A stretch of 64,000 nucleotides of DNA, taken from Gemmatimonadaceae bacterium. GTDB taxonomy: Bacteria; Latescibacterota; UBA2968; UBA8231. The stretch lies in assembly GCA_026706075.1 (NCBI GenBank), contig JAPOZM010000021.1:1-64000 (forward strand), read 5' to 3'. The notes below the pieces were generated by a model. It had not been told where the DNA came from and did no database searches. It saw only the letters and a program-made list of their open reading frames with translations. Shown here one piece after another: positions 49,549 through 58,092 of this stretch (its first letter is position 1; each line of letters opens with the position of its first letter). The position numbers and the translations under genes are program-made.

Positions 49549-51101
49549 GCCGGGACACCGTCCTCGTCGGCGCCGGCGCCGCCGGCTGCGTCCTCGCCGC
49601 GCGCCTGTCCGAGGCCGGGCGCCGGGTGCTGCTGCTGGAGGCGGGACCCGACTTCCCAGACCCGGAGAGCTTGCCCACGGAGGTACGGCGGGCCTACGGC
49701 GAGCGGGGCATCTGGTCCCGGGCCTTCGGACACTCCACCCGCTACGGATGGGGCTACCGGGCGCGAGCCACCGACAGTCACCCGGACATGTTCGTCCCCC
49801 GGGGGCGGCTGGTGGGCGGCTCCAGCGCCGTCAACGCCCAGATCTTCCTGCGCGGTGTGCCGGAGGACTACGACGGCTGGGCTGCCGCCGGCAACCCGGA
49901 GTGGGCCTGGGAGAAGGTCCTGCCCTGCCTGAGGCGGATCGAGGCCGACCCCGACTTCGACGACGACTTCCACGGCGCCGAGGGGCCGATCCCCGTTCAC
50001 CGCTTCCGCTACGAGGCGTGCGCGGCCGAGCAGAAGGCGTTCTACGACGTTCTGCGCGACCGGGGCCAGCCCGACTGCCCGGACCACAACGACCCGGACT
50101 CGACCGGCGTCGGCCCCCTGCCCCTGAACAACGCCGGCGGCATCCGCTGGAGCGCCGCCCTCGCCTACCTGACCCCCGAGGTCCGGGCGCGGCCCAACCT
50201 GGAGATCCGGGCCCTGGCCCCGACCCGACGGGTCGTCGTCGAAGGGGGCCGCGCCGCGGCCGTGGAGGTCCGGGGTCCCGCCGGCGTGGAGCGCATCGAC
50301 GCCGGGGAGATCATCCTCACGGGCGGGGCCATCGGCTCCCCCCAGCTGCTGCTGCTCTCCGGGATCGGTCCCGCCCGCGACCTGGAGGCCCTGGGCCTGC
50401 CCGTGCATACCGACCTGCCGGGGGTGGGCGGCAACCTGCGCTGCCACGCCCAGTGCGGACTCAACCTCGAGGCGGAGCCCGCCTTCCTCGGCACCGGGGA
50501 GGGGCCGCCCCTCCAGATGGGCTGCCGCTACACCGCCGGCGGCTCCGACCTGCGCAACGACATGTTCCTCCACCCCGGCTCCGGGGCCCCCCGGGGCGGG
50601 TACTACCACGACACCGAGGTCGTCGGCTTCAACCTGGTGGCCTCCATCTACCTGGCCGCCGGCGCCGGAAGCCTGCGCCTGGCCTCCACCGATCCCGGGC
50701 GCCAACCCGTGCTCGACTACAACTACCTCGGGGAGCGGACCGATCTCGACCGCATGCGCGAGGGCGTGCGCATCCTGCTCGTCGTGCTCGACCACGAGGC
50801 CTTCCGCAGAATCACCCGGGGGCCGCTGAACATCTCCCCCTCCGACACGGCAAGCGACGCCGCCCTCGACGACTGGATGCGCCGCGTGGTGGCCACCAGC
50901 CACCACGTCTCCGGCACCTGCAAGATGGGCCCCGACAGCGACCCGGCGGCCGTCGTCGACGAGTGCGGCGGCGTGAAGGGAGTGAAGGGGCTGCGGGTGG
51001 CCGACGCCTCGATCATGCACGACTGCATCCGCGCCAACACCAACCTGACGACCATGATGATCGCCGAGCGCCTGGCCGAGCTGATCGCCGAGGGGCGATG
51101 A
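49545..51101 (+). CDS. GMC-family FAD oxidoreductase
   Basis: The protein has 518 residues from GTG at 49545. The FAD-binding motif VLVGAGAAGCVLAARLSEAG opens the protein, followed by GRLVGGSSAVNAQIFLRG, a second GMC signature in EIILTGGAIGSPQLLLLSG, and the active-site His in TSHHVSGTCKMG. The second catalytic position lies in RANTNLTTMMIAERLAE (Asn). GMC enzymes oxidise alcohols or sugars (choline, glucose, cellobiose). Genetic coupling to an AGE-type epimerase suggests a sugar substrate. Confidence 0.93.
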   Translation: MSRDTVLVGAGAAGCVLAARLSEAGRRVLLLEAGPDFPDPESLPTEVRRAYGERGIWSRAFGHSTRYGWGYRARATDSHPDMFVPRGRLVGGSSAVNAQIFLRGVPEDYDGWAAAGNPEWAWEKVLPCLRRIEADPDFDDDFHGAEGPIPVHRFRYEACAAEQKAFYDVLRDRGQPDCPDHNDPDSTGVGPLPLNNAGGIRWSAALAYLTPEVRARPNLEIRALAPTRRVVVEGGRAAAVEVRGPAGVERIDAGEIILTGGAIGSPQLLLLSGIGPARDLEALGLPVHTDLPGVGGNLRCHAQCGLNLEAEPAFLGTGEGPPLQMGCRYTAGGSDLRNDMFLHPGSGAPRGGYYHDTEVVGFNLVASIYLAAGAGSLRLASTDPGRQPVLDYNYLGERTDLDRMREGVRILLVVLDHEAFRRITRGPLNISPSDTASDAALDDWMRRVVATSHHVSGTCKMGPDSDPAAVVDECGGVKGVKGLRVADASIMHDCIRANTNLTTMMIAERLAELIAEGR

Positions 51102-51108
51102 GGACGGG

Positions 51109-51146
51109 ATGAGCGGCCGGGACCTGCGCATCCAGCCCGAGATAGC
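51109..51146 (+). pseudogene. Truncated 5-prime remnant of a gene after the GMC oxidoreductase
   Basis: Seven bases after the GMC stop, ATG at 51109 with GAGGACGGG before it opens a high-GC frame (MSGRDLRIQPEIA). Near 51143 base composition drops sharply and the frame continues only by chance, antisense to the end of the CotH gene. This looks like the first dozen codons of the next gene of the operon, cut off by the arrival of the CotH locus or by a deletion. Confidence 0.4.
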
Positions 51147-51149
51147 AAC

Positions 51150-53858
51150 TCACTCTCTCAGGTACGCCGCTTTGCGCACGGCTGCCAGGCGTCCGTCTAC
51201 CTCCAGGGCGAAAAGGTAGATTCCAGCCCCCCTTTCCCCGGGCGTCCATGTGAAACGGCTGCGGCCAGCGGGCAGGGCCGCGTCGACCAGAACCCCCTCA
51301 TACTGGCCCAGGGTGTTGTAGACCTTGAGGGTGGCCCACGCCGTCCTGCCCAGATCGAGGTCGAATCCAACCGTTGACGAGAAGGGATTGGGAGTCGACT
51401 CCGACAGAACGAAGGGTACCCAAGGGTCTCCCGTGCCACGACGGGTGTAGGCGCTGTTGACCGCGCCCGGGGTTCCACCCGCCTCGAGGGAACCCATCCA
51501 GCTCGCGGGGTCTTCGTTGTCCAGATCGTAGTGGCGCAGTTCCAGAGTGGGGCCGTCCCCGTCGGCCTCCTCCGGCCAGGGCGGACCATCGCCATAGAGG
51601 ACCGAATCGACCAGCAAGCCGTGACGGTCGTACAGGCGAATCAATTCTCCGCTGTTCCTCAATCCGAAATCGAAGTCTCCGACGCAAGCGACTTGGGACA
51701 GGAACTGCAGGGCCCCTCGGTCCTGGCACAGAACGAGGAATCCACCCGGCTCAACGAGGGTTCGCTCGGGCAACACGAAGGAATGCTGATCGTTGCCGTC
51801 CCTGAAGAGCCAGCCGGACAGATCGGCCGGGTTGTGACCCGCATGGTACAGCTCGACCCAATCCCCCGTGTCCCGTCCATCGGAGGAGTGATAGTTTATC
51901 TCGTTGATCACGACTTCCGGGGAGGGAAGGGGGATCCTTGAGTAAGCCCAGTCTGCGCGAAATGTCAGCGTCTCCAGGGCAGGGTCCAGCAGTCTCAGTG
52001 TATCGCCGGAGGAAATCTCGAAGAAGAGATCGCCGAGTACCGGTGTGCGGGGGAAGAGGTTCCGGGCGACATCTCTCTTCGAGGAGAGTACCAGGGTGTC
52101 CCCCGCGGCAAGGCGGGTCCCCGGGGGGAACATGAAGCGGTTGAAGTACTCCCCGCACTGGAAGCTGCAATAGGCGAGGTTCAGCTCTGATCCACCGGTG
52201 TTGGCGATTTCGACGAAGTACTCATTCCGCATCTCATGGACCTCGCCAATCCTCAGCTGCTCATACTCCTTCCTGCTGGCGCCACTTGCATTCAGGGCAA
52301 AGGTCTTGGTGGCATTGTAGTTGACGTAATACAGCCCGTTGGGCGGATAGCTGTAGGCCCCGGCCCGGAAGGCATAGGGTACGAGGCCGCGGAAGTTGGC
52401 GGGAAGAAGGAGGCGGTTGCCGTATACCAAGTCCCCCGCCTGCAGATCGTCGTGCTGTCCGTCGTCGAAGAGGGGGAGCTTCCTGACCTCCATTGCCTCT
52501 CCCCAACTATAGGAAGTCAAGTCGGTGGTGTATTCCACGGCTACCGATTGGGGAACGGGAGAAGCAGCGCGAAAGATGACGCCCCGATCGTCCTCCTTGG
52601 TTACAGGGAATGGAGTAGAGCAGTACAGATTCGACAGGGGTTCCTTCTCGAAGAAGGTAGAGTTGGTGAGAAAGGATCTCCTGGCGCTCAAGAACCCTTT
52701 CAGGCGGGAGATCTCCCGATCAAATTCCTCGTTTGTGCCACTCTTGAAATCATCCAGGTAGACGTCAGATCTGATCAGTCCGTAAGTCGAATCGATCTGA
52801 GCCTCCACCGATTCAAAACCGCGGCCTGCAACCTCATGGACCATCTTCCAGAAGGCTTGTCGAAAAGTCTCGTACTCCATCAACCTCTGGAACAATAGAT
52901 TGTGTCGAAAGGAGTAAATCAGGTAGGTAGTTTCGAAATCCGGTCGATACTCGCCAGTCCAGTGGTTGCCGAAAGAAGCGTCATGATCCCACGGCAGAAT
53001 CTGCTCCAGCCTTCCCCCGGGGTTGAAACAGAGCAGGGTATTCTTTATCACCGAGTCAAAGCTGGAGATCGCACAGGCAACGGCGAAATAGTGGAGAACA
53101 CCCTCTACGTTCACAATCTGAGGCAACCGCGCCTGAAGATCCTCGTGGGACAGGTAGAAGATCTGATTGAACAGGCGCTGCAAGGCCGTGTAGTCCGACT
53201 CTATCCCTACCTTCTTGTTCCATGCGGCAGCATAGTGGTTGAAGTCCAGCAAGGGCGCGGTGCTCCCGGCGTTGTTTTCGGACTTGAAGAGACTGCCGGG
53301 CTGCAGATGGTAACGCTCCAGAAACCCCTCGCCAGGCTCTTCCACCTGAACGAAGACGCCCATGAACATGTTGTTGACCATGAGGCTGATGTGCCGGACA
53401 GCGGGCGCGGGGTGTCCAAGGGACCGAAAGAGCATCATGGCCAGGGCGTTGCGCATCAGGGAGAGGTCGGTGTACTCAGCGTTGAGATTGAGCTCTCTCA
53501 CTCCGAGTGGATTCCGGCGGTTCTCAAACCAGACTTTCCAGCTCTTCTTCCGGTACTTGCGGGCCGTGGCTCCCCTGAACCTCACCTCGCACGCCTGCCC
53601 CTGGCCGGCAAAGGAGAATCGGGCGGGGAATCGAGTGCCCTCGCGGGGTGACTGATGCAGGGCGTCCAGGTCCTGGGGATCGATCTCCAGGTGATACACC
53701 GGGAGTTCGAGCTGTTCCTCGCTGGCGAGGACAGGGGACTGGAAGAGGACCGTGACGGAGACCAGGGCAAGGATTGGTGCGAGGAAAGGAAGAGGACATG
53801 TGCCATGGTCCGCCTTGGCGCCGAAGGGTGCAACCCAAGCGGGTCGGGTCGGGATCAT
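51150..53858 (-). CDS. CotH-kinase family surface protein with lamin-tail and sorting domains
   Basis: The protein has 902 residues from ATG at 53858, 10 bp after the VTC gene stop; ATG 53885 would overlap it. A hydrophobic segment (CPLPFLAPILALVSVTVLF) acts as signal or anchor. The CotH domain (about 45-420) includes VRFRGATARKYRKKSWKV, LMVNNMFMGVFVQVEE and LPWDHDASFGN, the kinase-like Asp-rich motif. A lamin-tail domain follows (SPEVVINEINYHSSDG to LSGWLFRDGN) and a FlgD-like sorting domain begins near STPNPFSSTVGF. CotH proteins phosphorylate spore-coat proteins in Bacillus. Here it is probably exported by a T9SS-like route. GC is well below neighbours. Confidence 0.9.
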   Translation of the reverse strand: MIPTRPAWVAPFGAKADHGTCPLPFLAPILALVSVTVLFQSPVLASEEQLELPVYHLEIDPQDLDALHQSPREGTRFPARFSFAGQGQACEVRFRGATARKYRKKSWKVWFENRRNPLGVRELNLNAEYTDLSLMRNALAMMLFRSLGHPAPAVRHISLMVNNMFMGVFVQVEEPGEGFLERYHLQPGSLFKSENNAGSTAPLLDFNHYAAAWNKKVGIESDYTALQRLFNQIFYLSHEDLQARLPQIVNVEGVLHYFAVACAISSFDSVIKNTLLCFNPGGRLEQILPWDHDASFGNHWTGEYRPDFETTYLIYSFRHNLLFQRLMEYETFRQAFWKMVHEVAGRGFESVEAQIDSTYGLIRSDVYLDDFKSGTNEEFDREISRLKGFLSARRSFLTNSTFFEKEPLSNLYCSTPFPVTKEDDRGVIFRAASPVPQSVAVEYTTDLTSYSWGEAMEVRKLPLFDDGQHDDLQAGDLVYGNRLLLPANFRGLVPYAFRAGAYSYPPNGLYYVNYNATKTFALNASGASRKEYEQLRIGEVHEMRNEYFVEIANTGGSELNLAYCSFQCGEYFNRFMFPPGTRLAAGDTLVLSSKRDVARNLFPRTPVLGDLFFEISSGDTLRLLDPALETLTFRADWAYSRIPLPSPEVVINEINYHSSDGRDTGDWVELYHAGHNPADLSGWLFRDGNDQHSFVLPERTLVEPGGFLVLCQDRGALQFLSQVACVGDFDFGLRNSGELIRLYDRHGLLVDSVLYGDGPPWPEEADGDGPTLELRHYDLDNEDPASWMGSLEAGGTPGAVNSAYTRRGTGDPWVPFVLSESTPNPFSSTVGFDLDLGRTAWATLKVYNTLGQYEGVLVDAALPAGRSRFTWTPGERGAGIYLFALEVDGRLAAVRKAAYLRE

Positions 53859-53868
53859 GGTCCGGGGT

Positions 53869-54639
53869 CTAGAAGGCGATGTCATCGCCACTGCCGGCTC
53901 GCTCGAGACAATGGTCGATGACGTAGCGGTACTTGGAGTATCCCCGCTGCACCAGGCCGAAGCGTTTGATGAGGTCGAGGGCCCAGAAGGGAACGAGGGC
54001 TTCGGTCTTGATTTCCAGGACCACGGGAGATTCATCCCACTGGGCGGTAACGGCATCGTCGTAGTAGGTCAGCTCACCATCGCGGCACAGGATGTCGTGG
54101 GAACCGCGCAAGAGGCGGTAGCGCATGGCGCGGTCAAAGGTGATGCGTCCGTAGGTGTCCACTTCGCTCACGAAGGGCTCGCGATGGTAGCGCAGGTGAA
54201 GCACCGGCTCCGTGCCGTAGAGGTGGTGGACGTCGACGAAGGACTCCGGCAAGATCCCATATCTCGGGGAGACGAGTTCGCTCCCGGTGGTTCCGAGCAC
54301 CTGGGGCCATTGAGCCGTGGCGATTCGCTGCCGTGCTTTCCAGACGGTGCGGTGGTGGCGGTACTTGACCTCCAGGGTAAGGGAGTCCACCTCGCTCGTT
54401 CCGTAGTAGCGAATCCGAGGCTTGAAGCGCAAGAGCTGGCGAAGCCTGGTATCGTGGTAGAAGCGCAGACCGGGAGTGTCCATGTAGACACTGTTGACCG
54501 TGTAGCTGCCCTGCTCGGAGGGAACGTTGCCGTCGAGCGAGAACAGGGGTCGAATGAAGTCGCGAATCCCGGCAGCCTGGTCTTCGGTCACCGTATACTT
54601 GAGCTCATAGCGGTGGGCCGGGGCTGGCTCATTCCTCAT
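53869..54639 (-). CDS. VTC-domain protein (polyphosphate polymerase-like)
   Basis: The protein has 256 residues from ATG at 54639, overlapping the OMF gene end by 11 bp. The tunnel-fold pattern of VTC/TTM enzymes is visible: RYELKYTV at the start, TVNSVYMDTP, FKPRIRYYG, LTLEVKYRHHRTVWKAR (E-x-K), VLHLRYHREPFV, ITFDRAMRYR, VVLEIKTEA (E-x-K) and YSKYRYVID. Basic and acidic residues line a tunnel that, in yeast Vtc4, makes polyphosphate from ATP. There is no membrane segment, so it should act in the cytoplasm beside the DUF4956 protein. The actual polymer is unproven. Confidence 0.9.
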   Translation of the reverse strand: MRNEPAPAHRYELKYTVTEDQAAGIRDFIRPLFSLDGNVPSEQGSYTVNSVYMDTPGLRFYHDTRLRQLLRFKPRIRYYGTSEVDSLTLEVKYRHHRTVWKARQRIATAQWPQVLGTTGSELVSPRYGILPESFVDVHHLYGTEPVLHLRYHREPFVSEVDTYGRITFDRAMRYRLLRGSHDILCRDGELTYYDDAVTAQWDESPVVLEIKTEALVPFWALDLIKRFGLVQRGYSKYRYVIDHCLERAGSGDDIAF

Positions 54640-55921
54640 GGTCAGGCTCCCGGAGGAGAGCCTTGGGATCTTCAATGCCCAGCTCGTAGTAGAGAAAACA
54701 GAGGGCGTGGGCCAGATCCCGTTCGCTCTCGGTGATGGCAACCCGTGCATCCATGATCATTCGCTCGAGTTCCAGAATCTCATCCGAGGGCACGGTGGCA
54801 TGATCGCGTGTGCCGGCGATGACCCGGGAGGCGGCTTCGATGAGGGCGTCTCCCTCGCGGCGGGCGAGGTTGTGTGCGAGCAAGGCCTCGGTGTAGTCGG
54901 AGAGCGTCTCCCGGACTTCGTCCACAATCCGCTCGCGGATGCCGAGGACGCCGAGCTCGCTTCCCGACACGGCCAGGGAAAGGCCGGCAAGGTTGTCCGC
55001 GTTGCGGTTGAAGAGAGGCAGTTCCAGGCCGAACCTCAACTCGTGCCAGTCGTCCTGGGACCGCTCAACGTGTCGGGATACCTCCAGGAAGGAGAGTTGG
55101 GGCAACAATCGCCAGCGCTCCAGCGCTTTCCGGTCGAGGGCCAGTTGTTTCTGTTCCTCGGCCAGACGGATCTCCGGCCGGTTGTCGAAGGCCAGCTCGA
55201 GGAGTCGATCTTCAGCCAGGAGGACTTCGGGGACCGCCTCGGAGATGACCTGGATCGGCCGGGCTATCCCCGTAAGCCGGCGCAATCGCCGCTTCTCCTC
55301 GCCCAGGGCGTGCTGGATCCGAAGGTGATTCTGGCGCGCCTCGGCGACGGCCATCCTGGCCTTGGTGAAGTAGACGATCGATCGCCGTCCGACCTCGACC
55401 ATTGTCCGGACCTGGGCGATCCGCAGAGTCTCGACTTCAATCCGCTGGGAGGCGTGGCGGGCCAACCGGGAGTACATGATGACGTCTGCACAGGACCGGC
55501 GCACTCGCGACGCCAGCCAGTGCCGCTCCCGGATGGCCTCCACCTTGAGCTGCCAGAAGGAAGCGGTCCGTCGCTGTCGGCGCACCTTGGTCTCGCGAAT
55601 GGCGGGTGGACGCCAGCGCAGGCCGATCTCGAGTTCGTCGAAGGGGGCGGCGCCGGACCGATGGGCCAGGTTGCGCACTCGGATCTGGGGGTTGTCCACC
55701 CAGTCGAGGGAGCGCATGCGGTGGGACAGGATGTCGGTATCGAGGTCCATGGAACCGAGACGGCGGTTGTGGCGTATGCCCAGGTCGACCGTTTGCTCGA
55801 CGGTGAGCCGCAACTCGCCGGGAGCCGCGGGGCTCTCGGCGCTGGACCCGGCTGAAGCCGCGGAGGAGCAGAGGGGCATGGCGAGAGGGGCCAGAGCGAG
55901 GACAAGCCGGCAGGATCTCAC
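54629..55921 (-). CDS. TolC-like outer membrane factor
   Basis: The protein has 430 residues from GTG at 55921 (GTGA overlap with the adaptor gene). It has a signal peptide (MRSCRLVLALAPLAMPLCSSAASA). Long helical, coiled-coil-prone stretches alternate with strands such as LEIGLRWRPP and LRFGLELPLFNRNADNLAG, the usual OEP/TolC internal duplication with LPLFNR near the second strand pair. It would form the outer-membrane channel for the HlyD-type adaptor. No inner-membrane ABC, RND or MFS pump is in the operon, so its energy partner is unclear. Confidence 0.85.
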   Translation of the reverse strand: MRSCRLVLALAPLAMPLCSSAASAGSSAESPAAPGELRLTVEQTVDLGIRHNRRLGSMDLDTDILSHRMRSLDWVDNPQIRVRNLAHRSGAAPFDELEIGLRWRPPAIRETKVRRQRRTASFWQLKVEAIRERHWLASRVRRSCADVIMYSRLARHASQRIEVETLRIAQVRTMVEVGRRSIVYFTKARMAVAEARQNHLRIQHALGEEKRRLRRLTGIARPIQVISEAVPEVLLAEDRLLELAFDNRPEIRLAEEQKQLALDRKALERWRLLPQLSFLEVSRHVERSQDDWHELRFGLELPLFNRNADNLAGLSLAVSGSELGVLGIRERIVDEVRETLSDYTEALLAHNLARREGDALIEAASRVIAGTRDHATVPSDEILELERMIMDARVAITESERDLAHALCFLYYELGIEDPKALLREPDHEE

Positions 55922-56982
55922 GGCTCCTGTCTCCCGCCTTCGGGGAGACTCTCCGCGGCAGGGGCAAGACGGACGCGCACGGATTCGCCCGGGAGCAGTT
56001 GGTGACCGGGCTCAAGGGTCACCCTGGCTCTTCTCGCCCACAGCATCTGCCCGCGGAGCCAGAGCCTCTCCGGCATCGGTGAGTACCCCGGATGGACGAA
56101 GTCGATCGTTCCCCGGCCATCGAAGAGGCTCGACCGCTTTGACATCACTTCCACCTGCTGTCCCACCTCCAAGGGCCGGTCGTCCGTCTCGGGGACGTAC
56201 ACCTGCACCGCATTGACGATGGGGCTCACCACGGTGATGATGGGGATGAAGGCTTCCACCGTGCTGCCCTGAAGAGCCAGGATCTCGGAGACAAGACCCG
56301 TACAGGGCGATCGGACCGTCCGGTACTCGATGCGCTGATCGATGAGGGTGAGGGACTGGCGGACCTCGTGCAGGCGCTCTACCCTGTCGCCGAGAAGGGA
56401 GGTCATGACGCTGTCGCCGAAGGCATCCGAGTCTTCCGTGTCGAGCTTCAGCACTTCGGGCCGCATCAGGGCCGACTGCTCGGCTACGGAGCGGGCCAGG
56501 GATTGGCGGCGAATCGACATGCGGGTGAAGTCCCGATCGTGTCCCAGGCCGGCGCTTTCCGCTGACACAAGGGCCTCGAGTTCCCGGCTCAGGGCATCGA
56601 GCTCGGCCTCGCCGGCCTGGACGGCGGCGTACCGTTCGGAGAGGCGCAGCCGCAGCAGGTCGTACTCGACGCTGTACCGACGGCGGTCCGCGGCGGCGAT
56701 CGACTCCAGCGAAGCGAGCTCTTCCGCACGAAGCCGGCCTTCCGCCCGCAGGTCCGAGGCGTCCAGGCGGGCCAGTACCTGGCCGGCCTCCACCTCCTCT
56801 CCGACGGCGACGAGAATCTCCTGGATGGTGCCTCCTTCGCGTGCGCCCACCGGCTGCACTCCCGCCGCAACGGTGCCGATCAGATACCGATCGGCCTGCC
56901 ATGTCCGATAGCCGCAGGCCGCCACGAGAATGGCAGCCACCCAGAGAGCATGGAAGGCATGTTCCCTCAGCCAACGCTTCAT
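55918..56982 (-). CDS. HlyD/membrane-fusion periplasmic adaptor protein
   Basis: The protein has 354 residues from ATG at 56982, 4 bp after the DUF4956 stop. One N-terminal membrane anchor (AFHALWVAAILVAACGY) is followed by a split biotinyl-lipoyl-like domain: GGTIQEILVAVGEEVEAGQVLARLD before, and YRTVRSPCTGLVSEILALQGSTV after, a long helical hairpin (about 75-215). A beta-barrel region follows (VQVYVPETDDRPLEVGQQVEV). It would bridge an inner-membrane partner to the TolC-like channel encoded next. The operon suggests that partner is the DUF4956 protein. Confidence 0.88.
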   Translation of the reverse strand: MKRWLREHAFHALWVAAILVAACGYRTWQADRYLIGTVAAGVQPVGAREGGTIQEILVAVGEEVEAGQVLARLDASDLRAEGRLRAEELASLESIAAADRRRYSVEYDLLRLRLSERYAAVQAGEAELDALSRELEALVSAESAGLGHDRDFTRMSIRRQSLARSVAEQSALMRPEVLKLDTEDSDAFGDSVMTSLLGDRVERLHEVRQSLTLIDQRIEYRTVRSPCTGLVSEILALQGSTVEAFIPIITVVSPIVNAVQVYVPETDDRPLEVGQQVEVMSKRSSLFDGRGTIDFVHPGYSPMPERLWLRGQMLWARRARVTLEPGHQLLPGESVRVRLAPAAESLPEGGRQEP

Positions 56983-56986
56983 GGCC

Positions 56987-57667
56987 TCAGACCTCCAGGG
57001 CGGAGGTGTGGTTCATGAAGGACAACCCGCGAATGCCCTCGACTTGTCCCAAGGCCTCGATCAGTCGCGTCGAGTCCGCCTCCCGGACGAGCTTGACCTG
57101 ATATGTACAGTCCACGAGATCGCCCTGGGCCACGTCGCGCATCGTCACCAGGCCGAAGGTCCGCGGTATCTGCTGCAGCACTTGGGCTACCTGGGCGGCG
57201 ATGTCCGGCGCCGCCGGGATCTGGAAGCGCACGAGTCCATCGTATTTCATGCGCGTGCCGAAGCGAGAGGAATGCATGGCCACGGCGATGGTGCAGAACA
57301 GGGCCGTGGCGAAGGTGGCAGCGATGTAGCTCTGCACCCCACTGGCCACGCCCGAACCGAGAGAGGCGAAGAGGAACACCAGGTCCCGGGGATCGCGCAG
57401 ATTGGTGCGGAAACGGATGATCGCCAGCGATCCCACGATGCCGATGCCCCTGGCCACGTTGTCGCCGATGGCGATCATGAGCAGGCAGGTGATGATGCTG
57501 CCAAGCACCATGGTCTGCATGAGACCGCGGGACCAGGAAAGGCCCTGGAAGGTCCACTCGTACACAAGGGCGATGACGCTCGACAGGCAGAAGGCGACTA
57601 CCAGAGAGAGCAGCACCGTATGCCAGTGGAGCTTGATCGTCCCGAAGTCGAGCAACAGACTGTCCAT
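56987..57667 (-). CDS. DUF4956-family membrane protein
   Basis: The protein has 226 residues from ATG at 57667, with GGAGAT upstream. Three to four membrane segments occupy the first 130 residues (VLLSLVVAFCLSSVIALVYEW, TMVLGSIITCLLMIAIG, VFLFASLGSGVASGVQSYIAA). The signature IVGSLAIIRFRTNLRDPRD lies between them, and a ferredoxin-like cytoplasmic domain follows. The family is uncharacterised and commonly sits beside VTC-domain and CotH genes. It is first in a five-gene minus-strand operon and is the only polytopic inner-membrane protein there. Confidence 0.9.
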   Translation of the reverse strand: MDSLLLDFGTIKLHWHTVLLSLVVAFCLSSVIALVYEWTFQGLSWSRGLMQTMVLGSIITCLLMIAIGDNVARGIGIVGSLAIIRFRTNLRDPRDLVFLFASLGSGVASGVQSYIAATFATALFCTIAVAMHSSRFGTRMKYDGLVRFQIPAAPDIAAQVAQVLQQIPRTFGLVTMRDVAQGDLVDCTYQVKLVREADSTRLIEALGQVEGIRGLSFMNHTSALEV

Positions 57668-58092
57668 CCGCCGATCTCCTCGCCGGGGTGCCGAAGGTCA
57701 GTGCCACACAGCACAGGCAAGAACCGTGCCGTCCAGGAGGCCACGTGCCGCAGCACCCGCCGCCTGTCTCTGCCGGCACCCCGGACTATGGGCATGCGGA
57801 GGCAGGCGCATCGGTGAGCTGTCCAGCTCTCGGGGCAACTCCCTCTTCCGCATTCCTGGACGGGCCTTGGGCTCGGTGGGTGATCCGTCCGATTCTCCGG
57901 ACCGGTACGGCTCTGGCTTGCGTACCACCCCGGGGTGCTCTATCAGCCGTGCCTCCACCGGGCGGGGCGGCCAGATGGCAGGAGATCAGGCTGCTGGCGT
58001 TGGGGGTATCGGGACAGCTGGCCGCACTCAGTCATCGGGAAGAGCGGTCGGGGAAGACGCAGAGGCCGCGTCACCCCGAGACGGCCGCCAGG
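57668..58092. other. Intergenic region between two surface-protein operons
   Basis: No convincing gene is present in this 425-bp stretch. It should hold the promoter of the DUF4956 operon and the terminator of the upstream propeller operon. The best terminator-like structure is a weak 5-bp stem (58056-58060 with 58068-58072) that, on the minus strand, is followed by TTCCCC. No good -35/-10 pair was found. Confidence 0.4.
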
